Shown here: positions 8,062 to 17,010 of the stretch, in pieces
How positions within the stretch are numbered: position 1 is the first letter of the stretch
Layout of the letters: each line of letters opens with the position of its first letter
Assembly (NCBI RefSeq): GCF_004362825.1
Contig: NZ_SNXZ01000001.1
Location: forward strand, 186,001 to 250,000
Origin: Labedaea rhizosphaerae
GTDB lineage: Bacteria > Actinomycetota > Actinomycetes > Mycobacteriales > Pseudonocardiaceae
DNA length: 64,000 nucleotides
Direction of reading: 5' to 3'
Notes under the pieces: model-generated
Databases searched by the model: none
What the model was told of the DNA's origin: nothing
The model's input: the letters and a program-made list of their open reading frames with translations, nothing else
Made by a program: the position numbers and the translations under genes

Positions 8062-8135
8062 TGCCCCCGACCGGATTCGAACCGGCACTCAAACCCTTTT
8101 AAGGGGCTCGCCTCTGCCTGTTGGGCTACGGGGGC
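8062..8135 (-). tRNA. tRNA with anticodon UAA and short variable loop (atypical)
   Basis: On the minus strand the sequence folds as a tRNA: acceptor GCCCCCG with CGGGGGC, T-arm GCCGG-TTCGAAT-CCGGT, and anticodon stem AGCCC with GGGTT closing the loop CTTAAAA. That sets the anticodon to UAA, which reads UUA (Leu). Bacterial tRNA-Leu normally has a long variable arm; here it has 5 bases (TGAGT). The D-arm is slightly irregular (GCCC against AGGC, one mismatch). The discriminator base is A, and CCA is not encoded. The acceptor end resembles actinobacterial tRNA-Lys or tRNA-Arg. It is either an unusual UUA reader, a mis-evolved Lys/Arg tRNA, or a pseudogene. Confidence 0.75.
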
Positions 8136-8206
8136 GCACGCAGCCTAGGCGGTCACGCCCCCGCTCGGGGACTCTTTCGCCCGGGCGGCCCAGCAAATTG
8201 ATCCGA

Positions 8207-9529
8207 TCAGCTCTTTGAGACCCGGGCGAACTCCGCCTTGGGGTCGTTGATCTGACCCATCGAGACCACCTCGCGACGGAATAGACCGCCGATCAGCCAG
8301 TCAAGGGTAACCCGGACCTTGCGGTTGAACGTCGGCATCGCCTTCACGTGGTAGGCGCGGTGCATGCCCCAGGCGATGAATCCCTTGGCCTTGAAGTTGA
8401 AGACGTCGCCGACGCCCTTGTGCAGGCCGAGGCTCGCGACCGAACCGATGTTCTTGTGGAAGTAGTCCTTCGGCTGGCCGCCGCGCAGCACCTTGACGAT
8501 GTTCTTGGCCAGCAGCCGGGCCTGGCGCACGGCGTGCTGGGCGTTGGGCGGGCAGATCGCCGTGGGGTCCTCTTCGGTGCGCGAGAGGTCCGGCACGGCG
8601 GCGTTGTCGCCCGCGGTCCACGCGTCGGACAGGCCCTCGACCTGCATGGCGGCGGTCGCACGCAGCCGGCCTTGCTTGGTCAGCGGCAGGTCGGAGGCGG
8701 CCAGCGCCGGGTTGGACTTCACGCCCGCGGTCCACACGATCGTGTCGCTGTCGAACTCGGTGCCGTCGGACAGCACGACGTGCCCGCCCTCGAACGACTT
8801 CGCCAGCGTCGACAGGTAGACCTCGATGCCGCGCTTCTCCAGCTGCGTGACGGTGTAGACGCCGAGGCTCTCGCGGACCTCGGGCAGGATCCGCCCGGCC
8901 GCCTCGACCAGCACGAAGCGGAGGTCCCCCGGCTCGATGTTCTCGTAGTAGCGGGTGGCGAAGCGGGCCATGTCCTCGAGCTCGGCCAGCGCCTCGATGC
9001 CCGCGAAGCCGCCGCCGACGAAGGTGAAGGTCAGCAGCCGCTTGCGCAGGTCGGGGTCGCTGGTCGCGGCGGCCTCGTCGAGCTTGGCCAGCACGTGGTT
9101 GCGCAGGTAGATGGCCTCGCCGATGGTCTTGAACGTGATGCCGTGCTCGGCCAGGCCGGGGATGGGCAGCAGCCGGGCGACCGAGCCGAGGGCGACCACG
9201 AGCACGTCGTAGCCGATCTGTTCGCTGTGCCCGTCGTTGGTCTCGACGGTGACGTGCTTCTCGGCGTGGGTGATGCCGGTGACCCGTCCCGCGATCACGT
9301 GGCAGCGCTTGAGCACGCGGCGCAGCGGCACGACCACGTGCCGCGGCTCGATCGCGCCCGCTGCCGCCTCGGGCAGGAACGGTTGGTAGGTCATGTGGGG
9401 CTGCGGGTCGATGACGGTCACCGACGCCTCGCCGGCGCGCAGCTTCCGCTGCAGGCCGAGCGCGGTGTAGAGGCCGACGTACCCGCCGCCGAGGATCAGG
9501 ATCCGGGTCGGTTGCGACTTACGCGCCAT
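8207..9529 (-). CDS. ndh: type II NADH dehydrogenase (NDH-2)
   Basis: 440 residues from ATG 9529. The FAD-binding Rossmann motif is at the N-terminus (ILILGGGYVGLYTALGLQRK), and the NAD-binding motif FVGGGFAGIEALAELED is at about residue 170. Further flavoprotein landmarks are ALGSVARLLPIPGL and TAGDNAAVPDL (FAD ATG-like motif, about residue 310). The quinone-side C-terminal region contains AWGMHRAYHVKAMPTFNRK. NDH-2 is a peripheral membrane flavoprotein that passes electrons from NADH to menaquinone without pumping protons. It is a single-gene unit: the next gene on this strand ends in a different operon, and the tRNA follows 71 bp downstream. A ferredoxin- or dye-reducing relative is possible, but the length and motifs fit NDH-2 well. 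Confidence 0.92.
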   Translation of the reverse strand: MARKSQPTRILILGGGYVGLYTALGLQRKLRAGEASVTVIDPQPHMTYQPFLPEAAAGAIEPRHVVVPLRRVLKRCHVIAGRVTGITHAEKHVTVETNDGHSEQIGYDVLVVALGSVARLLPIPGLAEHGITFKTIGEAIYLRNHVLAKLDEAAATSDPDLRKRLLTFTFVGGGFAGIEALAELEDMARFATRYYENIEPGDLRFVLVEAAGRILPEVRESLGVYTVTQLEKRGIEVYLSTLAKSFEGGHVVLSDGTEFDSDTIVWTAGVKSNPALAASDLPLTKQGRLRATAAMQVEGLSDAWTAGDNAAVPDLSRTEEDPTAICPPNAQHAVRQARLLAKNIVKVLRGGQPKDYFHKNIGSVASLGLHKGVGDVFNFKAKGFIAWGMHRAYHVKAMPTFNRKVRVTLDWLIGGLFRREVVSMGQINDPKAEFARVSKS

Positions 9530-9609
9530 GACTTCATGGTGGCACTTCCACGCTGAGAACGCGCGTCGCCTTGGCCCGGGTGTGACCCCCGTCGCGGCGC
9601 CCCGTCAGT

Positions 9610-10152
9610 TCACTGTGGACGGTGGGCCATCCGGGCGATGACCAGGCCCAACGCCGCCACGGAGAGCAGCGCGAGCACCTCCAGGACGGCCGGGGTCGCG
9701 CCTTCGGGCAGCAGGGCGGCGATCCCTGCGACCAGGAACACACCGGTCTGGACCATGAGGTAGCGCACAGCGGGCCGCCTCAGGGCCGCGAGGTGCACGC
9801 GGGCCCGCAGCGGGAGCATGCCCGCGATGCCGCAGGAGACGTGGAGCAGGTGCACGAGCGGGATCATCGCGAGTGCGGCAAGGCTCAACGGCTCCTTGTG
9901 GCCGACCACGATCAGACCGGCGGCGAGGACGATCAGCAAGGCCGGTGAGGGCGACGCCGGCAGCCCGATCGACAGCACGGCGACCACCGCGACGACGAGC
10001 ACCCCAGCCGGTTCGGTGTGGTCGAGGGCGAGCACACCGACGATGCCGAGACAGGTCAGGGCGATGAGCACGCGCAGCAGGATCGCGGGCAGCCCGCGGC
10101 CGAGCTCGCCGGTCTCGTCGAGCCCGAGCTGGTCGAGCCGGTCGCCGCTCAT
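9610..10152 (-). CDS. integral membrane protein, last gene of MoxR operon
   Basis: 180 residues from ATG 10152 (begins MSGDRLDQLGLDETGELG), whose start overlaps the preceding frame's stop by 4 bp (ATGA). About six hydrophobic segments follow: LLRVLIALTCLGIVGVLAL, then GVLVVAVVAVLSIGL, ALLIVLAAGLIVVG, a segment around LLHVSCGIAGM, YLMVQTGVFLVAGIAALL and LEVLALLSVAALGLVIARMA. I recognise no catalytic motif. Position suggests an accessory membrane partner of the MoxR/DUF58 module. Its N-terminal 11 residues also begin the upstream frame and are repeated within it, so the 5' end of this gene is the source of a 297-bp tandem duplication. An ATG 12 codons upstream, at 10188, is less likely because it lies inside the upstream frame. 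Confidence 0.75.
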   Translation of the reverse strand: MSGDRLDQLGLDETGELGRGLPAILLRVLIALTCLGIVGVLALDHTEPAGVLVVAVVAVLSIGLPASPSPALLIVLAAGLIVVGHKEPLSLAALAMIPLVHLLHVSCGIAGMLPLRARVHLAALRRPAVRYLMVQTGVFLVAGIAALLPEGATPAVLEVLALLSVAALGLVIARMAHRPQ

Positions 10153-10706
10153 CGCACCGCCACCCGGCCGAGATGCCGCACCCGCCACAACGACTCGGAT
10201 CTAGCAGCGCTAGAAAATCTAGCAATGCTAGCTCTAGTAACACTAGAATTCCTAGCAGCGCTAGAACTAGCATTGCTAGCGAACCTAGCGGCGCTAGTTT
10301 CCCGGGCAGCACCAGACCTAAGGGCGGCGGTGGCAGCCGCGACGGGGACCCGCCCAAGGCCACGCTCGCCAGTCCCGCCAAGCCCGAGCTGGTCGAGCCG
10401 ATCGCCGCTCATCGCACCACCACCCGGCCGAGATGCCGCACCCGCCACGACGGCGCGCCTTGATCGCCCCATCGGCACGCGGTCCGCGATACCGGATCTA
10501 GCGCTGCTAGAAAACCTAGCAACGCTAGGTCTAGCAACACTAGAATTCCTAGCAGTGCTAGACCTAGCATTGCTAGAGAACCTAGCGGCGCTAGTTTCCC
10601 TGACAGCACCAGCCGTAATGGCGGTGGCAGCCACGAAGGGGATCCGCTCAAGGCCACGCTCGCCGGTCTCGCCGAGCCCGAACTGGTCGAGCCGGTCGCC
10701 GCTCAT
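10149..10706 (-). CDS. low-complexity frame created by tandem duplication, probably not a classical protein
   Basis: An open frame of 185 codons starts at ATG 10706, overlapping the DUF58 stop by 4 bp, and ends with an ATGA overlap onto the next gene. It starts with MSGDRLDQFGL, a near copy of the next gene's N-terminus, and carries a second copy (MSGDRLDQLGL) at about residue 100. Between them lie Ser/Ala/Arg-rich stretches produced by the CTAG arrays, using codons that are rare in this genome (AGG, AGA, TCT, GCT). It is best explained as two duplicated copies of the 5' end of the downstream gene with the CTAG array inside each. It may be translated through coupling, but its composition gives no function. 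It could also act simply as a spacer that keeps translation coupled across the duplication. Confidence 0.4.
   Translation of the reverse strand: MSGDRLDQFGLGETGERGLERIPFVAATAITAGAVRETSAARFSSNARSSTARNSSVARPSVARFSSSARSGIADRVPMGRSRRAVVAGAASRPGGGAMSGDRLDQLGLGGTGERGLGRVPVAAATAALRSGAARETSAARFASNASSSAARNSSVTRASIARFSSAARSESLWRVRHLGRVAVR
10201..10302. repeat. CTAG array copy A
   Basis: Twelve CTAG tetranucleotides at 10201, 10210, 10219, 10228, 10234, 10243, 10252, 10261, 10267, 10276, 10285 and 10294. The spacing is 9-9-9-6 repeated, giving a 33-bp super-period. Many neighbouring pairs form small palindromes such as CTAGCAGCGCTAG and CTAGCAATGCTAG. Confidence 0.95.
10498..10599. repeat. CTAG array copy B
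   Basis: Twelve CTAG tetranucleotides at 10498, 10507, 10516, 10525, 10531, 10540, 10549, 10558, 10564, 10573, 10582 and 10591, with exactly the same 9-9-9-6 spacing as copy A. By eye, about ten substitutions separate the copies, and none falls in a CTAG. Confidence 0.95.
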
Positions 10707-12066
10707 CGAGCCCCCACCCGGCCGCGGCGACGGATGCGCCGCAGCGCCTCGGTCACCTCACCCTGGTTGCTCCACCGCGCGACCGGCACGCCCTGCCCGC
10801 GCAACGCGGCCATGCGCAGCCGGTGCTCCCCGGCGATGACCGCCAGCACGGCATCGCCCCACTCGGTCTCGCGGTCCGGCACCAGCTCGTCGGGCAGCAG
10901 GTCGACGGCCAGCACCGGGTTGCCCCGGCGCACCGCCCGCACGGCCACGTCGACCACCGCGTCGTCCAGGAACGGCGACAGCACGACGACCAGCGCACCG
11001 TGGGGCACCTGCTGGCGCGGCAGCACCGGCTTCGGTGCCCACCCGGCCAGCCCGCACCCACGCACCAGCTGGTGGCGGATCCGGTCGAGCTGGCGCCGCC
11101 CCGACCCGCACGGCACGCCGAAGACGGGCCGGCCCAGGTCGGCCATCCCGACCCGGTCGCCCTGCTGCAGGTAAGCGGCGGCGAACGCGGTGACCGCGCG
11201 GGCGCCGTTGTCCAGGCTCCCGCCCACCCGGATCCCGCTGCCGGGCACGCCGACCGACCACTCGCCGACCTCGGCGCCGACGTCGAAGCGGGTGTCCAGG
11301 GCCAGCATCAACTCGGCGTCGGACTCGGCGTGCCGCTCGCGCACGTGCACGGTGCCGGGCGCGAACGTGCCGCCGACGGTCGCGGTGGCCCGCAGCGACA
11401 CCCGCCAGTCGATGCGCCGCAGCCGGTCCCCCGGCCGGTAGGGGCGGATGTCGCGCAGCTCCGTGCCGTCGCCCTGCGGGCGGGCCTTGTGCACGCCGAC
11501 CAGCCCGGCCGAGCGCGGTGGCAGTGGCCCCGACGGCAGCGGCACCACCGGCGGCAGCACGATCCGGCGGGCCTCCGTCCCGGTCACCGGGCCGAACACG
11601 ATGAGCCCGTCCGCGGTGCCGACCATGTGGTCCGGGCGGATGTCCACGCCTTCGCCCCACGCCCCCCAGCGCAGGCGCGTGCGCACCACGCCCACGTCAC
11701 CGGGCACGAGGTGCACGGCACCGACCTTGGTGTTCTCGGCCGCGGCCGGCAGCCGCACGGCGAGCAGTTCCGTGCCGGGGGCGGTGTCGCAGCGCAGCGC
11801 GAGCGGCCGCGACTGCCCGGACTCGACGACGCCGGGCAGCGCCTCGGCCCGCACCCGCGGCGCCTGCCTGGGCGCCGCGGCCAGCGCGAGCGCCGCGCTG
11901 GCCAGCAGGGGCGTGCCGATCAGCACGAGGTCCAGCTGGTGCACGAGCGCGCCGACGGCGATCAGGCCGAGCCCGCACACCGCGGCCCGGGCCAGCGCGT
12001 CCGTGCCGCGCCAGCCGACGGTGCCCTGGGTGCGCCTGGCCTGGGCCCACCGCAAGAGCTTCGTGG

Positions 12067-12070
<4 letters not shown>
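10703..12070 (-). CDS. DUF58 membrane-anchored protein
   Basis: 455 residues from ATG 12070, overlapping the MoxR stop by 4 bp. Two transmembrane helices lie at about residues 27-70 (LARAAVCGLGLIAVGALV, then LVLIGTPLLASAALALAAAP). An immunoglobulin-like region follows. The DUF58 signature is at about residues 210-235: ELRDIRPYRPGDRLRRIDWR, then SLRATATVG. A von Willebrand A-like fold completes the protein (ELMLALDTRFD). DUF58 proteins are the usual partners of MoxR ATPases and are thought to work in envelope-protein maturation or complex assembly, though the biochemical role is not established. The gene continues the operon from DUF4129 and is followed by the duplicated segment. Confidence 0.9.
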
Positions 12071-13058
<988 letters not shown>

Positions 13059-13062
<4 letters not shown>

Positions 13063-13541
13063 GGTTCCTCCAGCCGGGCCAGCAACCGCGTGATGCGCCG
13101 CGGGGTGGGCAGCACACCACCGCGTGCGGTGAGCATCGTGTGCAGTTCGTCGCCGAGCAGCGCGCGCACGCGGGGGTCGGCGAGGTCGGTGAGGTCGCGC
13201 AGCTCGGGGCGCTGGCGCAGCGTGCCGAGCGCGAGCTTGCGCAGCCGGGGCTGGATCCGCGTGTGGTAGCGGTAGTCGTCGGTCGCCGCCTCGGACAGGC
13301 GCGCGGTCAGCGTGCTCGCCTGCATCACCGTGGCGGACTGCACGGGCTCGGGTGCGGGCGCCCAGTTGGGCTCGGTGCTGCCGGTGAGCATCGCGGCGAC
13401 CAGGGCCAGCGCACCCCCGATCAGGCCGAAGAGCAGCGCCCAGCCGAGCGGGATCGCCCCCAGCACGAACGCCACCAGCACGACGGCGGCCGCCGCCAGG
13501 ATCGCGGCGATGGCGCTGCGCAGCATCGACATGCCGGTCAT
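13059..13541 (-). CDS. small membrane protein of MoxR operon
   Basis: 160 residues from ATG 13541, overlapping the DUF4129 stop by 4 bp. Two adjacent helices lie at about residues 8-52 (SAIAAILAAAAVVLVAFVLG and ALLFGLIGGALALVAAML), followed by a cytoplasmic or periplasmic helical tail of about 100 residues rich in Arg and Leu. No catalytic motif is visible. Proteins of this size and layout commonly sit between DUF4129 and MoxR genes in actinomycetes; I do not know a function. The tight overlap on both sides suggests it belongs to the same membrane complex. Confidence 0.75.
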
Positions 13542-14272
13542 GCCGGGACCCGCCAGCCGTCGAGGATCGCGCCGAGCGCGGAGCGCGCCTCGTCGGCGTC
13601 GGCGTCGGTGACCGCGCCCGGCCGGCCGAACCTGGCACGCTGGTAGAGCCCGCGCAACCGGCCCACCGCGGCGTCGTCGGCCACGTGCTCGGCCAGCAGG
13701 GCCGAGGTGAACTCGGTCGGCGTCTGGTGCGCCGCCCGCGGCCGGCCCGACTCCGCGGCGGCCTGCTCCAGCCGTAACCAGGCGGCGACGACCGCGTCCG
13801 ACGGCGGCCCGGACCGCCGCTGCGCCAGGTCCCGTTGCGCGGCCGCGATCGCCGAGCGCAGCACCGTGCCGTCGGCCGCGGTGCCGTCCAGTCCGTCGTC
13901 GGGCTCACCGAGCACGACCGGGTTGCTCACCTTGCCGCGCCGCACCTTGGTCCAGGACACGCCCATGACGATCACGACGACACCGAGGACGAACAGGGCG
14001 CCGAACACCAGCAGCAAGCCGGTGAACCCGATCGCGGCCAGCGTCGAGACCACCATGTTGGGGTGCTCGTCGGTGGTGCTCACCGGCGAGCTGGGCCGGT
14101 CGTCGTGCACCGGCAGGAAGGTGTTCGACCCGGGGTGCACCGCCGACTGCCCCCGGCTCGCGACGACCGCGATGAGCAGCATCGCGGCCATGGCCAGCAG
14201 CAGGGGCAGGCGGGCTTTCACACCAGGCAGCATGCCGCAGATCAGGGGCTGCTGCCGTAACGATCTGTTCAC
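13538..14272 (-). CDS. DUF4129 domain membrane protein
   Basis: 244 residues if started at GTG 14272, three bases after the upstream glycosylase gene. An N-terminal hydrophobic segment (LPLLLAMAAMLLIAVVAS) may be a signal anchor. A second helix lies at about residues 77-107 (FTGLLLVFGALFVLGVVVIVMG). The C-terminal DUF4129 region has the typical VAAWLRLEQAAAESG, then TPTEFTSALL and LRGLYQRARFG. DUF4129 is often fused to transglutaminase in MoxR/DUF58 clusters; here it stands alone. With this start the fifth codon is TTA, the rare leucine codon. A shorter start at ATG 14233 would remove it, but no ribosome site precedes that ATG. Confidence 0.8.
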   Translation of the reverse strand: MNRSLRQQPLICGMLPGVKARLPLLLAMAAMLLIAVVASRGQSAVHPGSNTFLPVHDDRPSSPVSTTDEHPNMVVSTLAAIGFTGLLLVFGALFVLGVVVIVMGVSWTKVRRGKVSNPVVLGEPDDGLDGTAADGTVLRSAIAAAQRDLAQRRSGPPSDAVVAAWLRLEQAAAESGRPRAAHQTPTEFTSALLAEHVADDAAVGRLRGLYQRARFGRPGAVTDADADEARSALGAILDGWRVPA

Positions 14273-14275
14273 TGG

Positions 14276-14986
14276 CTAGATGCCTGCGGCCGCCTTCGCC
14301 GACTGCAGTACCGCTTCCAGCATCGCGGGGGTGAGCGTGCCGGTGAAGGTGTTCTGCTGGCTCACGTGGTAGCAGCCGATCAGGCTCAGTTCGCCGCCGT
14401 CCTGGTCGGCCAGCCGGACCTGGATGCCGTGCCCGAACTTCGGCCGTGGCCGCGGCACCTGCCAGCCCGCGTCGGCGAGCACCGGCAGCAACGCCTGCCA
14501 GCCGAACGCCCCCAGAACCATCACCGCACGCAGCGTGGGTCGCAGGATCGCGAGTTCACGCGCCAGCCACGGGCGGCAGTTGTCCCGTTCTTCGGGCAGC
14601 GGCTTGTTGGCCGGCGGCGCGCACTTCACCGGCGCGGTGATCCGGGTGCCGATCAGCCTCAGCCCGTCGTTCGCGTGCACGGCCGTCGGTTGCGAGGCCA
14701 GGCCGACGGCGTGCATCGCGGCGTAGAGGACGTCACCGGAGCGGTCGCCGGTGAACATGCGCCCCGTCCGGTTCGCCCCGTGCGCCGCGGGCGCGAGCCC
14801 GACGATCGCCAGCCGGGCGTCCCACGGCCCGAACCCGGGCACCGGCCGGCCCCAGTACTCCTGGTCGCGGAACGCGGCGCGCTTGACCACCGCGACCTCC
14901 TCCCGCCAGGCCACCAGCCGCGGGCACTTGCGGCACGTCACGACCTGGTGGTCCAACGCGGACAGTTCCGCCTCTTGCGAACGCAT
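14276..14986 (-). CDS. family 5 uracil-DNA glycosylase
   Basis: 236 residues from ATG 14986. The family 4/5 iron-sulfur UDG pattern is present: [17 protein letters not shown] gives the first two cluster cysteines, and others lie in [10 protein letters not shown] and near the Arg-Pro-Trp segment. The active-site motif is [20 protein letters not shown]; family 5 (UdgB-like) lacks the Glu of family 4 and has Ala here. A C-terminal [13 protein letters not shown] matches the H-hydrophilic-SQ motif. It would excise uracil and hypoxanthine from deaminated DNA, useful at high GC content. It lies 3 bp upstream of the MoxR operon on the same strand and is probably co-transcribed. Confidence 0.9.
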   Translation of the reverse strand: MRSQEAELSALDHQVVTCRKCPRLVAWREEVAVVKRAAFRDQEYWGRPVPGFGPWDARLAIVGLAPAAHGANRTGRMFTGDRSGDVLYAAMHAVGLASQPTAVHANDGLRLIGTRITAPVKCAPPANKPLPEERDNCRPWLARELAILRPTLRAVMVLGAFGWQALLPVLADAGWQVPRPRPKFGHGIQVRLADQDGGELSLIGCYHVSQQNTFTGTLTPAMLEAVLQSAKAAAGI

Positions 14987-15023
14987 CGCTTAATTGTGCT
15001 TGCTAGGCAAATAGGGTGACCGC

Positions 15024-16514
15024 ATGGCAGCCGACAAACCCGATGAGCAGGTCGACAGCAAGGCCGACGCGAAGCCCGCCGAGCGTCCGGAACCGACCGA
15101 CGACCTGGTGACCACCAAGCACAGCATCACGATCAAGCGGCGCAAGCTCGCCTACACGGCCACCACCGGCCGGGTCGTGCTGCGCACGGAGGTCGTGACC
15201 GACGGCAAGTTCGACGGGCACAAGGCCAAGGCCGAACTGTTCCTCACCGCGTACACCCTCGACGACGCCGACCCGTTGCAGCGCCCCGTGACCTTCGCGT
15301 TCAACGGCGGCCCCGGCTCGGCGAGCCTCTGGCTGCACCTGGGCGTGCTGGGTCCGCGCCGCGTGGTCTCCGGCGACGCGGGCAACCTCGAAGCCCCGCC
15401 GTACGGCCTGGCCGACAACGTCGAGACCCTGCTCACGCACACCGACCTGGTGTTCATCGACCCGGTGTCCACCGGCTACTCCCGCGCGGCCGAGGGCGAG
15501 AAGCCCGGCGACTACCACGGGTTCACCGCCGACATCGAGTCCGTCGGCGAGCTCATCCGGCTGTGGACCAGCCGCAACGGCCGCTGGCTGTCGCCGAAGT
15601 TCCTCGCGGGCGAGTCCTACGGCACCACGCGGGCGGGCGGCCTGGCCGAACACCTGCAGCACAAGCACGGCATGTTCCTCAACGGCCTGATGCTGATCTC
15701 GTCGGTGCTGGACTTCGCCACCATCCGGTTCACCGAGGGCAACGACCTGCCCTACGCGCTGTTCCTGCCGACGTACGCGGCCATCGCGAACTACCACGGC
15801 AAGCACGGCGACCGGCCGCTCGAGGACGTGCTGCGCGAGGCCGAGGAGTACGCCGCCCGCGAGTACCCGTGGGTGCTGTCGCAGGGCAACCGGCTCAGCG
15901 CCGAGGAGCGGGCCGCGGCCGTGGCCAGGATCGCGTCGCTGAGCGGGCTCACCGAGGACTACGTCGACCGCGTCGACCTGCGCATCGAGCACATCCGGTT
16001 CTTCACCGAGCTGCTGCGCGACCGCCGGGAGGTTGTCGGCCGCCTCGACGGCCGCTTCAGCGGCTGGCAGCCCGACTACGGCCGCGAGCACATGGACGAC
16101 GACGTGTCGAGCGCGGTGACCGGCGCGTACGCGGCGGCGTTCAACCACTACGTGCACGCGGAACTGGGCTACACCAACGACCTGCCGTACTCGGTGATCA
16201 GCAGCGACGTCAACCGCACCTGGTCCTACAAGGAGTTCGAGGGTTCGCACGTCACCGTGGCCGACCGGCTCGCGTCCGCCATGCGGGCCAACCGGCACCT
16301 GAAGGTGCACGTCGCCTTCGGCTACTACGACGGCGCCACCGCGTACTTCGCGGCCGAGCACGTGCTGGCGCACCTGAAGATCCCGGACGAGCTGCGGGCG
16401 AACATCTCCACCGCGTACTACCCGGCGGGGCACATGATGTACGTGCACGAGCCCTCGCGCGTGCAGCAGGCGAAGGACCTCGCGGAGTTCATCGCGGACG
16501 CGTCCAACCGGTAA
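15024..16514 (+). CDS. S10 family serine carboxypeptidase-like protein
   Basis: 496 residues from ATG 15024, preceded by GGGTGACCGC. The N-terminal 40 residues are charged, with no signal peptide, so it appears cytosolic. The peptidase S10 fold is supported by FNGGPGSASLWLHLGVLGPR at about residue 95 (oxyanion hole), FLAGESYGTTRAGGLAEHL with the nucleophile Ser at about 197, YYDGATAYF with the acid near 435, and PAGHMMYVHEP with the catalytic His at about 469. It should cleave C-terminal residues from peptides or act as an acyl hydrolase. It is a single gene, divergent from the glycosylase and convergent with a DUF732 gene. A role in peptide turnover is inference. Confidence 0.88.
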   Translation: MAADKPDEQVDSKADAKPAERPEPTDDLVTTKHSITIKRRKLAYTATTGRVVLRTEVVTDGKFDGHKAKAELFLTAYTLDDADPLQRPVTFAFNGGPGSASLWLHLGVLGPRRVVSGDAGNLEAPPYGLADNVETLLTHTDLVFIDPVSTGYSRAAEGEKPGDYHGFTADIESVGELIRLWTSRNGRWLSPKFLAGESYGTTRAGGLAEHLQHKHGMFLNGLMLISSVLDFATIRFTEGNDLPYALFLPTYAAIANYHGKHGDRPLEDVLREAEEYAAREYPWVLSQGNRLSAEERAAAVARIASLSGLTEDYVDRVDLRIEHIRFFTELLRDRREVVGRLDGRFSGWQPDYGREHMDDDVSSAVTGAYAAAFNHYVHAELGYTNDLPYSVISSDVNRTWSYKEFEGSHVTVADRLASAMRANRHLKVHVAFGYYDGATAYFAAEHVLAHLKIPDELRANISTAYYPAGHMMYVHEPSRVQQAKDLAEFIADASNR

Positions 16515-16520
16515 CGTCCA

Positions 16521-16859
16521 CTAGGGACAGATGTACTTCTTGGCGTCCCGGATGCGTTGCAGGCCAAGGGATCGCTCCTTGCCCGCCGGTAACCGGTAGC
16601 CGACCGTGGCCTTGAGGATGTCCGAATCGGACAGCCCGCGGTGGTGCAGGGTGCAGATCGTGCGGCCGACGGCCATCAGTTCGTCGTCGGTCGCGCGGTC
16701 GCCCCACATCCGGTCGTACTTGTGCTGCGCCGCCAGGAAGGCGCTGGACTTGCCGGTGGCAGCCGAAGACGACGAGCCGGGCGGCTTCGAACCCGACTCG
16801 TGCGAGATCGCGGCGACCGCCAGCGCCAGCACGATGGCGATCAGCACGATGTTGCGCAT
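16521..16859 (-). CDS. secreted DUF732-like protein
   Basis: 112 residues from ATG 16859; an ATG three codons earlier (16868) is possible. It starts with a short hydrophobic signal (IVLIAIVLALAVAAIS), then a Ser/Gly linker. A C-terminal helical domain of about 75 residues carries two Cys (CTLHH and the final CP), the pattern of DUF732 proteins common in mycobacteria and relatives: FLAAQHKYDRMWGD, then GRTICTLHHRGLSD. Such proteins are exported and of unknown function. It is convergent with the carboxypeptidase gene, leaving only 6 bp between the stops. Confidence 0.75.
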   Translation of the reverse strand: MRNIVLIAIVLALAVAAISHESGSKPPGSSSSAATGKSSAFLAAQHKYDRMWGDRATDDELMAVGRTICTLHHRGLSDSDILKATVGYRLPAGKERSLGLQRIRDAKKYICP

Positions 16860-17010
16860 GCCCGGCATTATCGCCGCCGCGACGCCGAATGTGACCCCGT
16901 TCGACGACGGGGATACCAGGATGGACCAGCACCAGCGGCAACATCCGGCCACGCTGCGCCTACCGGGGGTCGCGGACTGCTACCAATGGCTGACCACAGG
17001 GGAGGTAGCC

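Larger units (their letters stand above)
10107..10720. repeat. 297-bp tandem duplication, two copies plus partial third
   Basis: Blocks around 10107-10198, 10363-10460 and 10660-10720 are near-identical, each containing GAGCTGGTCGAGCC or a close variant and GCCGCTCATCG. The two CTAG arrays lie between them. Array start 10201 to array start 10498 gives an offset of 297 bp, a multiple of three. The copies differ by scattered substitutions, so the duplication is not very recent. Confidence 0.85.

Noticed and set aside
7735-8088. 117-codon minus-strand frame
   Set aside because: It runs out of the tRNA gene, has no ribosome site and poor codon usage; a shorter hydrophobic part is possible but unsupported.
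10018-10839. Plus-strand frame through the CTAG arrays with Leu-rich 11-residue repeats
   Set aside because: It depends on CTA leucine codons, the rarest in such a genome, lies opposite a coupled operon and has no ribosome site.
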